Assembly (NCBI GenBank): GCA_001936135.1
Contig: CP012814.1
Span: 1,054,001-1,118,000 of the forward strand
Length of the DNA: 64,000 bases
Direction of reading: 5' to 3'
Origin: Saccharomycopsis fibuligera x Saccharomycopsis cf. fibuligera
Taxonomy: Eukaryota > Ascomycota > Saccharomycetes > Ascoideales > Saccharomycopsidaceae
Below are positions 14,219 through 24,678 of the stretch, piece after piece. Numbering within the stretch: position 1 is the first letter of the stretch; every line of letters begins with the position of its first letter. Under the pieces are notes generated by a model, which was not told where the DNA came from, searched no databases, and saw nothing but the letters and a program-made list of their open reading frames with translations. A program made the position numbers and the translations under genes.

Positions 14219-15394
14219 TAGCAGCAACAGCGACAGCATTGTGTGTGACCTTGGTCCTGATCTTGGTCTTGATCTTGGTCTTGATATTGATATAATCTTG
14301 TTTTCGTACCAAAAGGAAAAATATAGCACTGTATTGAGAGATGCCAAAGCAAAAAAAAAAAAAGAAGTCACAGAGAAACTAGCTATAAATGGCGCATATT
14401 GCTAACTGTGCCGATTCCAAACCGCAACAACCAAGGTTCATATACGTATATATATATCTTCGTAAATAGTTGACATCTGCAGTTTAGCTAAACTGTGGCT
14501 ATCAACCGAAGAAGCGAGTCGTTGGTTTGTTCCCTGATCCAAACAAACAAAGAACGAAAAAAAAAAATATTTTTTTTTTCTCTTCTCTTCCGCTGCGCCA
14601 TGCATGTTCCAGTGCCTCGGGGGTCTGTTAACTGTCACTCTCGGCAGATCTACTAATGTGGCATAGATTTCAGGGGATACCTGTATCTTTATAAAAAAAA
14701 AAAAAAAAAAAAAATTACTTTCTTATTCTTTCTTTGCTTACAATGGTATGCACACAAGATCTTCAAACTTGTAGTATGCATCTAGCGTATTTGAGGGTAC
14801 CTGCTTGCTATGGAATTTATTTTCAAAAGTCTTCAAGAGTACTCTCCAAAAGCTGGCTAAATCCAATAAGCACTGGAAAAGATAGTTTGGAATATGATTG
14901 CGACCCTAAAAAAAAATAGAGAATACTTTCCTTAGCTCACGCACCAAGGCTCCCTGTATTCAGGGTGGTTGTCCAAAGATATTGAATACGCTAGCTAGCG
15001 TTTTTTGTAGCTTATTTTTTGACCCCCGTAACTCGCGGATCGCTGCGCATGCACAATATCACAACATTGCAGGATCACCGCGTAGTGCTTCAACTGGAGC
15101 CGAAAAGATAACAGATATATCTATCGGTGGTATAAAGAGCTGTACGAAAATCTGTAATTTTGCCTTTATAGCCCCCGAATCCCTTCACATCATAGAAGTT
15201 CACATCATGCGCTGTATGTTTGGTCATCTTTCAGGAATATTTAAATCACACTCCACTGCTCCCTGCTTGGCTGACACACATCTAGTTTTATTTTGAAAAA
15301 CCGTTTTTCTGTATTATACAAAAGGCCCACCATCACTTGCCCACCATAAAGCAAAGGCAAATAACCCATTTTTTTTTCATTTTTTCAAGTCATT
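14219..15394. promoter_or_regulatory. Divergent promoter, FEN2-like permease / amidase
   Basis: 1.2 kb between two divergent genes. It includes the 12-bp repeat GATCTTGGTCTT (about 14248-14290), A/T runs (14693-14714), and a GATA/TATC cluster at 15107-15125. No coding sequence is convincing. Confidence 0.5.
15107..15125. promoter_or_regulatory. Cluster of four GATA motifs
   Basis: GATA at 15107-15110 and 15114-15117 and TATC (GATA on the other strand) at 15118-15121 and 15122-15125, all within 19 bp and about 270 bp upstream of the amidase ATG. Gln3/Gat1-type GATA factors activate amide and permease genes under nitrogen limitation, so this is a plausible nitrogen-catabolite control site. GATA cores are common in AT-rich DNA, so the spacing rather than the motif is the argument. 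Confidence 0.35.
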
Positions 15395-17042
15395 ATGACT
15401 GTCCCTGTTGCCGACTACAAAACCGTTGCTGCTAAAAAGCGTGCTGAAAGGAACACCCATCTTATTCAAAAATGGCTCATCCCAGAGTCCGAGCTTCCTA
15501 CTTCCAAAGACGTGCTAAAGTTCCCCATTGAAAGCGGATACTTGACCCCTCAAGAGATCTTAATCACCCAGTCTAATGCCTTTGAAATTTCTGCAAAAAT
15601 CAAAACCAAGCAATGGACCGCCTTGCAGGTAACCGAGGCCTTTTGTCATCGTTCTCAAATTGCCCATCAGTTGACTAACTGCCTTTCTGAAATTTTCTAC
15701 AATGAAGCTCTCGAGCACGCCAAATCATTAGATGAGTACTATGCAAAGACCGGGAACCTCGTGGGACCATTTCACGGTATCCCAATTTCTTTGAAGGATA
15801 ACATTAACCTCAAGGGCAAAGCATCCACCATCGGATTCGTTGACTGGTGTTTTAAACCAGAAGGCGGCATGCCTTACGAGTCCGCCATTGCAGAGTTACT
15901 CAGAGAACAAGGTGCAGTCTTCTACGTCAAGACAAATGTCCCCACCGCCATGATGATGCCAGAGACCAAGAACCACGTTTACGGAACCACCACCAATCCG
16001 TACAATCGACTCCTAAGTGCTGGCGGATCATCTGGCGGTGCTGCTGCTCATGCGGCGCTCAAGGGCGGAGTCATTGATATTGGTTCAGATATTGGCGGGT
16101 CAATTCGGATTCCTGGAAGCTTCAATGGTGTGTACTGCTTGAGGCCAACGTTTGGCAGGTATCCTACCTATGGAACCAGATCTGGTCTTCCGGGACTAGA
16201 ATCGGCGAACAGTGTTAATGGTCCGTTATGTGCCTCTTTGCAATCTATGGAGTTTTACTTAAAAAACCTTGCTAATGCTGATCCTTCAACTAAGGATCCC
16301 AAGGTTAGCTACCGGCCTTGGCGAGACATCAAGTTGCCTGAAAAGCTTAGTTTTGCGGTGCTTTTAGATGATGGGTTCGTCAAACCTACGCCACCAATCA
16401 CCCGGGGGGGTGAAGAAAGTTGCAGAGTTGTTGGAAAATGCAGGCCATGAAGTCATTGAATGGATCCCGGGAAGAGAACATGCCAGACTTCCACAGCTAA
16501 ACAACAAATTCTTTGTGGCTGATGGTGGCAAGCATGTTCTCGAAGTGACTGAAGCTACTGGTGAACCATTGTTCCCATACATGAAAGACTACGGCTGCTC
16601 AAAGGAACTCGGGGTCTCTGAATTATGGGACCTCCAGACTGAACGAACCGCTTTGGCTAAAAGCTTTCTAGATAAATGGATGAGCACACAAAACCAGACC
16701 AAGTCGGGGAAGCCAATAGATGCGATAATTGCTCCTGCTAGTCCTTTTGCTGGGAGTCCATTAGACAAATTTGGAATGTATGTTGGGTATACTTCAGTTT
16801 TTAGCACTTTGGATTATTCAGTTGGAGTTATGCCCGTAACGAGAGCTTCAAAGGAGTTGGATTTGGTCGAAGAGGGGTATTTGCCTAAAAACGATATCGA
16901 TGAATATATCTGGAAGAATTACGATCCAGCAGAGACTGATGGTGGCGCGGTTAGTGTTCAGGTTGCGTGTAGGAGATCTGAAGACGAAAAAGTGGTAGAA
17001 TTATTGAAGGTTATTTCGAAGTTGGTAGATTACAAAGCGTAA
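15395..17042 (+). pseudogene. Amidase (acetamidase-type, AMD2-like) with a frameshift
   Basis: Amidase-signature enzyme, which would hydrolyse carboxamides to acid plus ammonia for nitrogen use. The Ser-cisSer-Lys triad is visible: K134 (GIPISLKDNIN), S212 (AGGSSGGAAAH) and S236 (SDIGGSIRIPGSFNGVY). The first frame runs from the ATG at 15395 to a stop at 16450, but homology leaves it at about 16402 inside a run of seven G (16404-16410). Removing one G would lead into VKKVAELLENAGHEVIEW and the C-terminal half, open to 17042. The joined product would be about 549 residues, the usual size for fungal amidases. Codon quality is good on both sides and there is only one break, so this is either a very recent pseudogene, an allele, or a homopolymer sequencing error. 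A first-frame product ending at 16450 would keep the triad but lose a third of the fold. Confidence 0.8.
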
Positions 17043-18444
17043 GCAAGTTTGCTTACAATTAAACCAGCCACTTGCACTTATTTTTACAATAATAAAGCGC
17101 ATTTTCTTAGTTAAATAAATGCAAAGTACTAAAGGTAAAAATTTCTTTTTTCGCTGCTTCCAACTACACAAAAAGACAGATAGGCCCAGAATGGGGAAAA
17201 ACCATAGAGTGCCCTTTTGCACTTGCACTTGCTCTTGCAATAGAAAGAGCATGTAGTTTATCTACTGTCAAAAACGTTTTGCCCTATTAGGATAACTGAA
17301 AGCGCATATAGCCGTGCCACCGTGTGTAGATATCAAGGGCTGCAGTGCCTTCAAGATCTGCCTCGTTTGTAACTTTTCTGTTAGTGTGTGTACTAAGCAG
17401 ATTGATTGCAGCTTCCAAGACCCTTGCACAATACGGCTAGCCAGTGTTTCCTCGAGGAAGGATCCTCCAGCACAGAAACTCCGTTTCTTAGGATTTGTCT
17501 CACCAAAGTTTACTGCCGCTGCGCTGTGCAGCCCGCTAAACAAGTTTTTCTTTTTTTTCTCGGTTTTTCCTCAGCATGCAGCGCTGCTCCCGTCTACTGC
17601 CCGTACTGCAGTGCAAAATTTACATACCCAGTACCAAACGGTGGTACTTTGACCATTCCCAGTTCTTTCCACCTAGGGTAGGCCAGCACTGGGTCTTGCT
17701 AGCTAGATTAGCTCGAACCAGCGCTATAGTACGCTATAGTACGCTATAGTAGACAATGCTTAGTTTCTTGGCAGGGGCGGCTTTTCTTAATTCTACAATG
17801 TCATTTCACAGTGTCTTCTCCGTGAGACACAAAGTTGAGGATTATGTGATGATGGGAGGGTCCAAAATGTGACGTATATTGTACTGCTATTATTTTCAAT
17901 ATGGTTATTGTCATTGCAAGCCGCCGCCTGCACTGAGCGGTGGTGAGTCCCCGACAGCAGGAGGGATGAGTAAGTGGGTTGCCGTGACTATGGCTATCTC
18001 GTTGTTGTTTCTTTTGCATTTCTTTATAAATTATAAAAGGTTAAGTTTTTGCACACAGTCGCTTGTGGTGGTAAATATTATTTAATGAGTTGCTTAATGT
18101 TTGCTTGAATTTGTTGCATTGTCAGCCTCCTGATAGTCCTAGCCATAAGCAAAAGCTCTAATAACGTTCCAACTACTTTTACACTCTTTTATTCATCATT
18201 GGTGAGATCCAAAACATCTAACTTTAGTCATTCCTTTATTTATTATTTGAATTTGCAAGATTTGCTATTTCAAACACCACAACTATAGATACAAACAGAT
18301 ATTTACAAAGCCAGAATCTACTTTGCGTGAAGGCAACTAAACAAACACACCCACCTCAAAAAAAAAAAAAAAAAAAAATATTATCTGCATCATTATTATC
18401 AATAAAAATAATAGTTAACAATCCAACTTTATCATTAATCAATT
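17043..18444. other. Intergenic with 10-bp tandem repeat
   Basis: 1.4 kb between the amidase and the second SUN gene. Three tandem copies of a 10-bp unit, RCGCTATAGT, lie at about 17720-17750. The right end is the SUN promoter and leader, with an A19 run near 18360-18378. The overlapping frames at 17314-17681 have no recognisable domain and I do not call them genes. Confidence 0.45.
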
Positions 18445-19779
18445 ATGCATCTAGCCACAATTCTTCCCGTGTTGGTACTTTTATGCCATTCGGCCAATGC
18501 TCTCCCATTGCAGAAAAGGGCTACCCAAACACTCATCAATACTTCTACTCATATAACCACCGTTGACCAAGTTACTACTATTTATGAAAATGAGGACGAT
18601 GTTGCTAGTGCTGCCGATTATAGCTCTGCAAATACTGCAATTGTTGATAAGGCTATTGACACCTCGAACATTATCCAAGAGGTGGCTAATCCTACTGGAA
18701 GTGGGATGGCTATTGGTGTCAGTAAGGCTGCTGCTGCTTCTGCTGCTAGCGCTATAACATCAGCAACTACCGCTAATACAGGTGCTGCTGCTGCTGCTGC
18801 TGCTACTACCGCCACTTCAAAGGCAACTTCAACCGCCACTTCAAAAGCCACCTCAAAAGCTTCTAAAGCTACCTCGGCAACAAGTAAGCAGTCCTCTTCC
18901 AGTGCTACTGCAAGCAGCTACCCAAAGGCCATTGGTAACATTGGCGGTGACTTGAAAGATTTCGAAGAGCCAACTAAAGAGTTCAAAGACGGCACCATTA
19001 AATGCTCGGACTTCCCTTCTGGCCAAGGCGTCATCAAGCTTCCATGGATCGGTCGTTCTGGATGGGCAAGCGTCACCAACTACGACACTGGAGACACAGC
19101 CACGACTTGTAAGGAAGGATGGCTCTGTTCCTACGCGTGCCAACCAGGGATGCTGAAGACTCAATGGCCATCAACTCAACCTGCCTCTGGCGAGTCTCGT
19201 GGTGGATTGCTTTGCAAAAACGGGTACTTGTATCGTACGAGAACCGAGAAGAAGTATCTTTGTGAGTGGGGAACCAAGACTAACTTTGCCGTGCTGAAGT
19301 TGGATAAAGTTTTGTCCTTGTGCCGTACTGACTACCCAGGTTCGGAAAACATGAACATCCCCACCAGATTAATCAAGGGGGACAAGAAACCAATGTCGGT
19401 AATTAAGGAAGACGGATACTATACTTGGAAAGGAGGTAAGACATCCTCCCAGTACTACGTGAACAATGCCGGTGTAGATGTCGACAAAGGGTGTCTTTGG
19501 GGTAATAGCAGTGGCACGGTGGGTAACTGGGCTCCAGTGGTATTAGGGTCAGGTTATACTGATGGCAAGACATGGTTGAGTATTATACCCAACCCAAATA
19601 ACGAAAATCCTCCAAATTATAATATCAAGATTGAAGCTGAAGGTAACGCGAAAGTTAGCGGCGATTGCTGGTATGTCGATGGTCAGTATAGCGGTGGTCC
19701 GGGGCTGAAATCCGATGGGTGTACTTCTGCTGTCACTGGTGGAACTGCTAATTTTGTGTTTTATCCAAGATCCAAGTAG
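18445..19779 (+). CDS. SUN-family cell wall beta-glucosidase
   Basis: A complete 444-residue SUN protein. It has a signal peptide (MHLATILPVLVLLCHSANA), a Kex2-type LQKR site right after it, and a long Ala/Ser/Thr-rich low-complexity region (about 90-160, (ATS)K repeats). The conserved C-terminal SUN domain (about 170-440) includes [76 protein letters not shown] and IPNPNN. This layout matches secreted Sim1/Sun41-type proteins that act on beta-1,3-glucan at the septum. CTG codons at 19153-19155 (G-M-x-K-T-Q-W) and near the C-terminus fall where Ser is expected. It is paralogous to the partial gene at 1-932. It is convergent with ARG3, with only about 240 bp between stops. Confidence 0.92.
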   Translation: MHLATILPVLVLLCHSANALPLQKRATQTLINTSTHITTVDQVTTIYENEDDVASAADYSSANTAIVDKAIDTSNIIQEVANPTGSGMAIGVSKAAAASAASAITSATTANTGAAAAAAATTATSKATSTATSKATSKASKATSATSKQSSSSATASSYPKAIGNIGGDLKDFEEPTKEFKDGTIKCSDFPSGQGVIKLPWIGRSGWASVTNYDTGDTATTCKEGWLCSYACQPGMLKTQWPSTQPASGESRGGLLCKNGYLYRTRTEKKYLCEWGTKTNFAVLKLDKVLSLCRTDYPGSENMNIPTRLIKGDKKPMSVIKEDGYYTWKGGKTSSQYYVNNAGVDVDKGCLWGNSSGTVGNWAPVVLGSGYTDGKTWLSIIPNPNNENPPNYNIKIEAEGNAKVSGDCWYVDGQYSGGPGLKSDGCTSAVTGGTANFVFYPRSK

Positions 19780-20017
19780 ATGGTTAACTAGAATATCTAG
19801 ATTTTTTTTTTTTTCTTTTTTGTTTAGTTCGGTGCATTTTTGTTTTTGTATTTTAGCCTTTTGTTAAATATAATATATTTTAAATTTATTGATTTTTATT
19901 ACTTTTGTTGATATATATAGTCTATTTTTGATTATGCATTTTGCTATGAACACAATTGTGTGTTTTTTTTTTTGTTTTTGTTTTTGTTTTTTTTCTTTCA
20001 TTGCCAGGTACACATGC

Positions 20018-21010
20018 TTAGATAAACTTGCCTTTATTCACGATAAATGCCTCAATGACAGCAATAGCAGCATATAATCTGTTTTCAGCTTCTTGGAAAA
20101 CCACGCTATTATCACTATAAAACACTTCATCACTAACTTCTTGCTCGTGTCTAGGTAAACAGTGCATAAACTTCCAGTCCTTGCTAACATTGCTTTTGCT
20201 AATCAAGTCACTATTGACCTGGAAGCCGCTAAATTGCTGCAACTTCTTTTGCTTTTCTGCTTCTTCTCCCATAGAGACAAATGTATCAGTGACCACCACA
20301 TTAGCGTTTTGCAATGCATGGACTGGGTCATTAACTATTTCAAACTTGGCATTGTTTGCCAAGGCGAGCTGTTCAGCAGTCTTTGTGACATCTTTGTCAA
20401 ACTGGCAGCTTTCTGGAATAGCAACCGACACATCCATCCCATACTTGAGAGCAGCAATTGCAAGATCATTAATCACATTATTGGCATCGCCGACCCAAGC
20501 CAACTTTTTGGTGCTGAGGTCTTCATTTGGGAAAATCTCCTTGATGGTCAACAAGTCACAGATGGCTTGCAATGGATGGAACTTGTCACACAAACTATTG
20601 ATGATAGGCACGCTAGAATGCTTGATCAAGTTTTGGATATCGCTGTGAGAGTTGACTCTAGCAAAGATCCCACCCGTCATTGACGAGATCACTTTGGTCG
20701 AATCCAAATATGATTCATTGACACCAAGCTGGATATCCTGGGACCCGAGAAACAATGGATGACCGCCAAAGTAGTTGATTGCGCCTTCAGAAGAGATTCT
20801 TGTTCTAGTGGAACGCTTTGAGAAAAGCAAGGCAATGGTTTGGCCCAAAAGTGGCTGTGGCAATGGCACTTGCTGGTTGGTTTTGATGAGGTTTTTGTAG
20901 TGAGCAGCACGGTTGACGAGAGAGTGCAATTCTTGGTGGGAGAGCTCGGAAATGGAGACCAAATGTCTCAAGTTGGTACTGCCGGTGGTGGAAAAGGCTC
21001 TTTTGAACAT
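20018..21010 (-). CDS. ARG3: Ornithine carbamoyltransferase
   Basis: 330 residues. It joins carbamoyl phosphate and ornithine to give citrulline in arginine synthesis. The carbamoyl-phosphate loop SKRSTRTRIS is present, as are the ornithine/closure motif FMHCLPRHEQEVSDEVFY (catalytic Cys in HCLP) and the C-terminal ENRLYAAIAVIEAFI. The first residues, MFKRAFSTTGSTN, are basic and hydroxylated with no acidic residue, like a short mitochondrial presequence. The enzyme is cytosolic in S. cerevisiae but mitochondrial in most other fungi, so a mitochondrial location is my inference here. A perfect Gcn4 site lies upstream at 21128-21135. The gene is divergent from the first PNGase A gene (336 bp between start codons). 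Confidence 0.94.
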   Translation of the reverse strand: MFKRAFSTTGSTNLRHLVSISELSHQELHSLVNRAAHYKNLIKTNQQVPLPQPLLGQTIALLFSKRSTRTRISSEGAINYFGGHPLFLGSQDIQLGVNESYLDSTKVISSMTGGIFARVNSHSDIQNLIKHSSVPIINSLCDKFHPLQAICDLLTIKEIFPNEDLSTKKLAWVGDANNVINDLAIAALKYGMDVSVAIPESCQFDKDVTKTAEQLALANNAKFEIVNDPVHALQNANVVVTDTFVSMGEEAEKQKKLQQFSGFQVNSDLISKSNVSKDWKFMHCLPRHEQEVSDEVFYSDNSVVFQEAENRLYAAIAVIEAFIVNKGKFI

Positions 21011-21346
21011 GGCGGGAGAATTACTTGGGGCTTGAGCAACGATTGTGCAACTGGGTCAGGAAAGAGGGTGGTGCTCGATGTATATTTATATATTTAAATA
21101 TTTATATATATCCATGAGTGACAATGTTGAGTCATAAACAACTGCGATGCGCACAGGGCTCGTAACCAAACGCACAGAATGCGGCGATTGGCGCCAGCAA
21201 CCGATTGAGCTACTGATTGGTGTTTTCTCTTTAGTACTGCTGTTGCTGCCTTAGTATATATAAGGGGGCTTCTTGGGATCAGATTTTCAACATCATCAGT
21301 CAATTGGTTACTAAAACTATACTACCAGCCATATTTCACCAGCACC
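21011..21346. promoter_or_regulatory. Divergent promoter, ARG3 / PNGase-A-like gene
   Basis: Short divergent promoter. On the ARG3 side there is an AT-rich TATA-like block (about 21080-21110) with the Gcn4 site just beyond it. On the PNGase side a TATATAA-type box lies at about 21254-21261. Confidence 0.55.
21128..21135. promoter_or_regulatory. Gcn4-type site TGAGTCAT
   Basis: TGAGTCAT is an exact match to the Gcn4 (bZIP) consensus, about 118 bp upstream of the ARG3 start codon. Amino-acid biosynthetic genes, ARG3 included, are Gcn4 targets in yeasts. The position and the exact match make a functional site likely. Confidence 0.7.
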
Positions 21347-23989
21347 ATGGAAAAACAGATTGTTGGTAGTGGTGCACCGCTACTACTGCACAAGCGCAGA
21401 CTGCAATGGCGCCGTTTGTCTGCCTGGACTCTTGTGGTCCTTGTCCTGGCTTACATTCTCTTGCTGCTGTCACCGCTTTCCAGCTTCAGTGTCGACTTGA
21501 CATCATTGATTAGCAGCAGTTGTCATCCTTCCGGCAACAATGCTCTAATGACTCACCGTCTCAACATTCTTGATACCGGGGGTTCATCCAAAGTTAGCGA
21601 ATGTGGGTTTGGCAGCGCGCAAGAGGACCCTGTTCCTCCATTGAAGGAAATCATCGAAGTTGCACCTCCTTTGCCGTACTATGGCAAACCAGTGGCATCG
21701 CAAACCCTTCTTGTTCACTCCTTTGGCAACTCGTGGGGTAAACCAGCCAGGGCCGAATACATCCCACCAGCCACTTTACCAAACACCACATTCAATAAAG
21801 TGGTGCTTAACTTGACTACCACTGTCAATGGGGTCCAGTATGATCGGTTAGCACATTTGTATTTGAGCGATGTGCCCCTTTGGCGCACCAGCACTGCTGA
21901 GCCTGGAAACAAGAATGTGGTCTTTAGTGCTGCAAAGGATGTCTCGGAATACTTGGTTCTTTTCCAAAAACCAGGATCAGTGGTTTTCCAGTTGGACAAC
22001 TTGCTCAACAGAAAGCTTAGTGGGGTGTTTAACGTCAACTTGACTGCTTATTATTATGACAGTGAGCATATTGAGCCGGGAGAAATCAATGATGGCAGTG
22101 ATATCTTACAAGTGTTGCAATCTCCTGGTAAAAAAGCAGATGGCTCATCTTCCTCATCTTCTTCCATTTCAGACGAGCTCATTAACATTTTCAATGTCAC
22201 TAGGGGTCCTGCCTCCAAAATTATCCCGGTTGTCACTTCATCTTCCAATAGTGCAGGCACTCCATTGCGATACTTACCCAACGATAAATTTGAATACGAT
22301 ATTCAACCACTTTCGCATAAGACCATCTCCGCCAAGCTTCGTCTTTTCATCTCTGGCAACGCCGCCGAGGAGTACTGGTACTCTAACGTCATTGATGAAA
22401 ATGCTCACAAGTTTGATTACTATGGCCACCATTTGCTAGGCAAAGGTCCTGTGCGCCATGTCAAGGTGTATTTGAATGACGTCCTAGTGGCATTAGAATC
22501 TCCTAAACCGGTGATTTTCACTGGTGGCATTTCACCGGCACTTTGGAGTCCCGTGGTGGGCATTAACGCATTTGATTTGGGTCACATTGATGTCAATTTG
22601 GGTGCTTATTTGCCATTGTTGTGGGCCAGAGGAAACAAATTGAGAGTTGAAGTGGTCACTGGTGGCCAGAAGTCATCTTTATCTATGGGAAGATCGCGTA
22701 ATGGAGAATTACCTTTTGACAAACTAAGTAAAGAAAAGCCTTTGGCGGTGTCAGAAAGCAATGATGATGATGGTAAATTTGCCAATGGTAAGAAACCAAA
22801 CAAGGATAAGTATAACCGCGTCCCATTACAAAACTGGATCGCCGCTGGAAGTTTACTTCTCTGGGAAAACAAAAATGTGACTTTTAGTAGCGGCATTGTG
22901 CCTCAAAAGCCAGTACATTCTCAAAAAGAATTCATCATCAGCACCAGCAAAAACCCAGCAAAATTAGTGCAGTTCATTGCTCATTCAGAGGCACTTGAAG
23001 CATACTCACAATTAGAATTAAGTACTGCTGATGGTAGTGATAAGGTAAAATTTGCATTGAATCATACTTATAGTGTCAACACCGTTAATGTTCAAAAGTA
23101 TGAAGATTTCGCCGATATTGAAGATATTGCTTCTTTTGTTACTTCTACTGGAAACTTGGTTTTGAGTGAAGTTGATAATGGCAAAAGCATGGCTCAGAGC
23201 ACGTCATCTGGTGCTGAACGAGATGCTGGGAAACTCTCAAACTTGGGCAAGGGAAAAGCTCAGGAGATTGCAAACATCAAAAGATATAACCTTTGCAAAG
23301 ACAAGCCAAGTGGTGCGATTTTCAATACCGGCTTAGACGAAGGCATTAATAACGGGAACAATAATAACGTTATTGGCGAAATTGAGATTAAACGCAAGTA
23401 TGCCACTGTTATTGGATTGAACGCCTCAGTAATTGATGCTCCTTCAGGAAAAGTTGCCCTCAACGCCTCAGTCGTTCAACTTGACAGGTATGCTAGACTT
23501 TTCGGTGCAAGAAAAGCCCAAAGCAGCAGCAGCAGCAGCAGCAGCGACCAAAATGCCAATGGCAAAGGTTTAAGAATCAGCAAAATTCAAAACGGGACAT
23601 CGACTTATTCTATCACCCCAGAAGGAAATTATGGATTTGGATCCACTGACACTGAGGTGAAGGTGAAGAATGATGCTACTGCCGGCGGTGCTGATGATGG
23701 CCAGTTCAGCAGAAAAGTTAGTGCTGTAAACGGAACCATTGTGAATGATGTGGTTAATGGACCAGCTAATACTAGCTATATTCACACCAATGACAACACT
23801 GGTAGCGATGTTCAGAAGAAAAACCTTGCGCAAGATGACGAGTTTCTGGCCGCTGCAGTTGGTGCTGAGCTTGGAAGAGAAAAGTACCGCATCAGTGAAG
23901 GGGAAATGGACCAATTGGTGAATTTTTATTGTGCTAATGATTTTGACTTTGATGTTGATTTTGACTTTTTGGATATGTTTTATGTTTAG
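21347..23989 (+). CDS. Peptide-N-glycosidase A-like (PNGase A) membrane protein, copy 1
   Basis: An 880-residue protein with a short cytosolic N-terminus, one hydrophobic signal-anchor (about 26-50) and a large lumenal or extracellular part, i.e. type II topology. The PNGase A core is recognised by FNKVVLNLTTTVNGVQYDRL, HLYLSDVPLWRTSTAEP (equivalent to the family's DR-x-W/L...RTSTAEP), the KDVSEYLVLF segment, and VIFTGGISPALWSPVVGINAFDLGHIDV followed by YLPLLW. PNGase A removes N-glycans from glycopeptides in plants and filamentous fungi; S. cerevisiae lacks it. The C-terminal half (about 480-880) is Asn/Ser/Gly-rich with a poly-Ser run (AGC repeats near 23524-23544) and an unusual Asp/Phe-rich end. 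Many N-glycosylation sequons are present. The next gene is a tandem paralogue. Activity is not proven by sequence. Confidence 0.82.
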   Translation: MEKQIVGSGAPLLLHKRRLQWRRLSAWTLVVLVLAYILLLLSPLSSFSVDLTSLISSSCHPSGNNALMTHRLNILDTGGSSKVSECGFGSAQEDPVPPLKEIIEVAPPLPYYGKPVASQTLLVHSFGNSWGKPARAEYIPPATLPNTTFNKVVLNLTTTVNGVQYDRLAHLYLSDVPLWRTSTAEPGNKNVVFSAAKDVSEYLVLFQKPGSVVFQLDNLLNRKLSGVFNVNLTAYYYDSEHIEPGEINDGSDILQVLQSPGKKADGSSSSSSSISDELINIFNVTRGPASKIIPVVTSSSNSAGTPLRYLPNDKFEYDIQPLSHKTISAKLRLFISGNAAEEYWYSNVIDENAHKFDYYGHHLLGKGPVRHVKVYLNDVLVALESPKPVIFTGGISPALWSPVVGINAFDLGHIDVNLGAYLPLLWARGNKLRVEVVTGGQKSSLSMGRSRNGELPFDKLSKEKPLAVSESNDDDGKFANGKKPNKDKYNRVPLQNWIAAGSLLLWENKNVTFSSGIVPQKPVHSQKEFIISTSKNPAKLVQFIAHSEALEAYSQLELSTADGSDKVKFALNHTYSVNTVNVQKYEDFADIEDIASFVTSTGNLVLSEVDNGKSMAQSTSSGAERDAGKLSNLGKGKAQEIANIKRYNLCKDKPSGAIFNTGLDEGINNGNNNNVIGEIEIKRKYATVIGLNASVIDAPSGKVALNASVVQLDRYARLFGARKAQSSSSSSSSDQNANGKGLRISKIQNGTSTYSITPEGNYGFGSTDTEVKVKNDATAGGADDGQFSRKVSAVNGTIVNDVVNGPANTSYIHTNDNTGSDVQKKNLAQDDEFLAAAVGAELGREKYRISEGEMDQLVNFYCANDFDFDVDFDFLDMFYV

Positions 23990-24678
23990 GAGGCGTTTTT
24001 ATCCCAAGTATCTTTGAATACTGTAAGTGGGAGCCTATGGGATTTTTGTTTTGTAATTTATGGTTATTCGAACTTTTATGGTTATTCGAACTTTTATGGT
24101 TATTCGAACTTTTATTGCCTTCTTTCTTTTGACTTTTGTTTTGTTGTTTGTTTAAAATGGACGTTTAGCTACTTATAGGTGTTGTTTGTATTTAATTTCT
24201 GCAATTTTAATTCTATATTTTGGTCAACTGCAGTACTCCTTGTGGCAAACCTAACACTAAATGTGGCGACTACCAGTAAGTTTTATCTCAAGTGTTTCTC
24301 TTGTAAACTTGTCTCATGTTGGGAACTATGCGTCTGAGCTAAAACACCCCATTTCCTGCTAGCGGCACCGCATTCCACTGCGACCGGGATCATTTATTGT
24401 CCAAATGCGTCTATTTGAACCTGATTCAGCTCGTGAATACCACACTACCAGCCATGCGAAATCACATTCTTTAATATATAAAGGCCGTCCATAATCCAAA
24501 GTGTTCCCTCTTTTTTGCTGCTGTCGGTTTTTCTTTCAACTACTCTTGGTCTTTAATACTGTCACTCATTTTTTCCAAACAGTTCAAGCACGGAGTTATC
24601 TCGTCGTTATCTACAGTTCTATCATTTTTTATCCCCTATTGATTGGCATTTTGAATCTTAGCCAGCTGGAACCCAACT
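23990..24678. other. Intergenic between tandem PNGase-A genes
   Basis: It contains three perfect 18-bp tandem copies (24061-24114) just after the first gene, then the promoter of copy 2 with a TATATAAA-type box near 24475. No other gene. Confidence 0.5.
24061..24114. repeat. Three 18-bp tandem repeats
   Basis: The unit TGGTTATTCGAACTTTTA is repeated exactly three times at 24061, 24079 and 24097, in the presumed 3' UTR of PNGase-A copy 1. Confidence 0.95.

Noticed and set aside
17314-17681. Two overlapping frames upstream of the second SUN gene.
   Set aside because: Overlapping in different frames, no homology, no good start context; probably chance.
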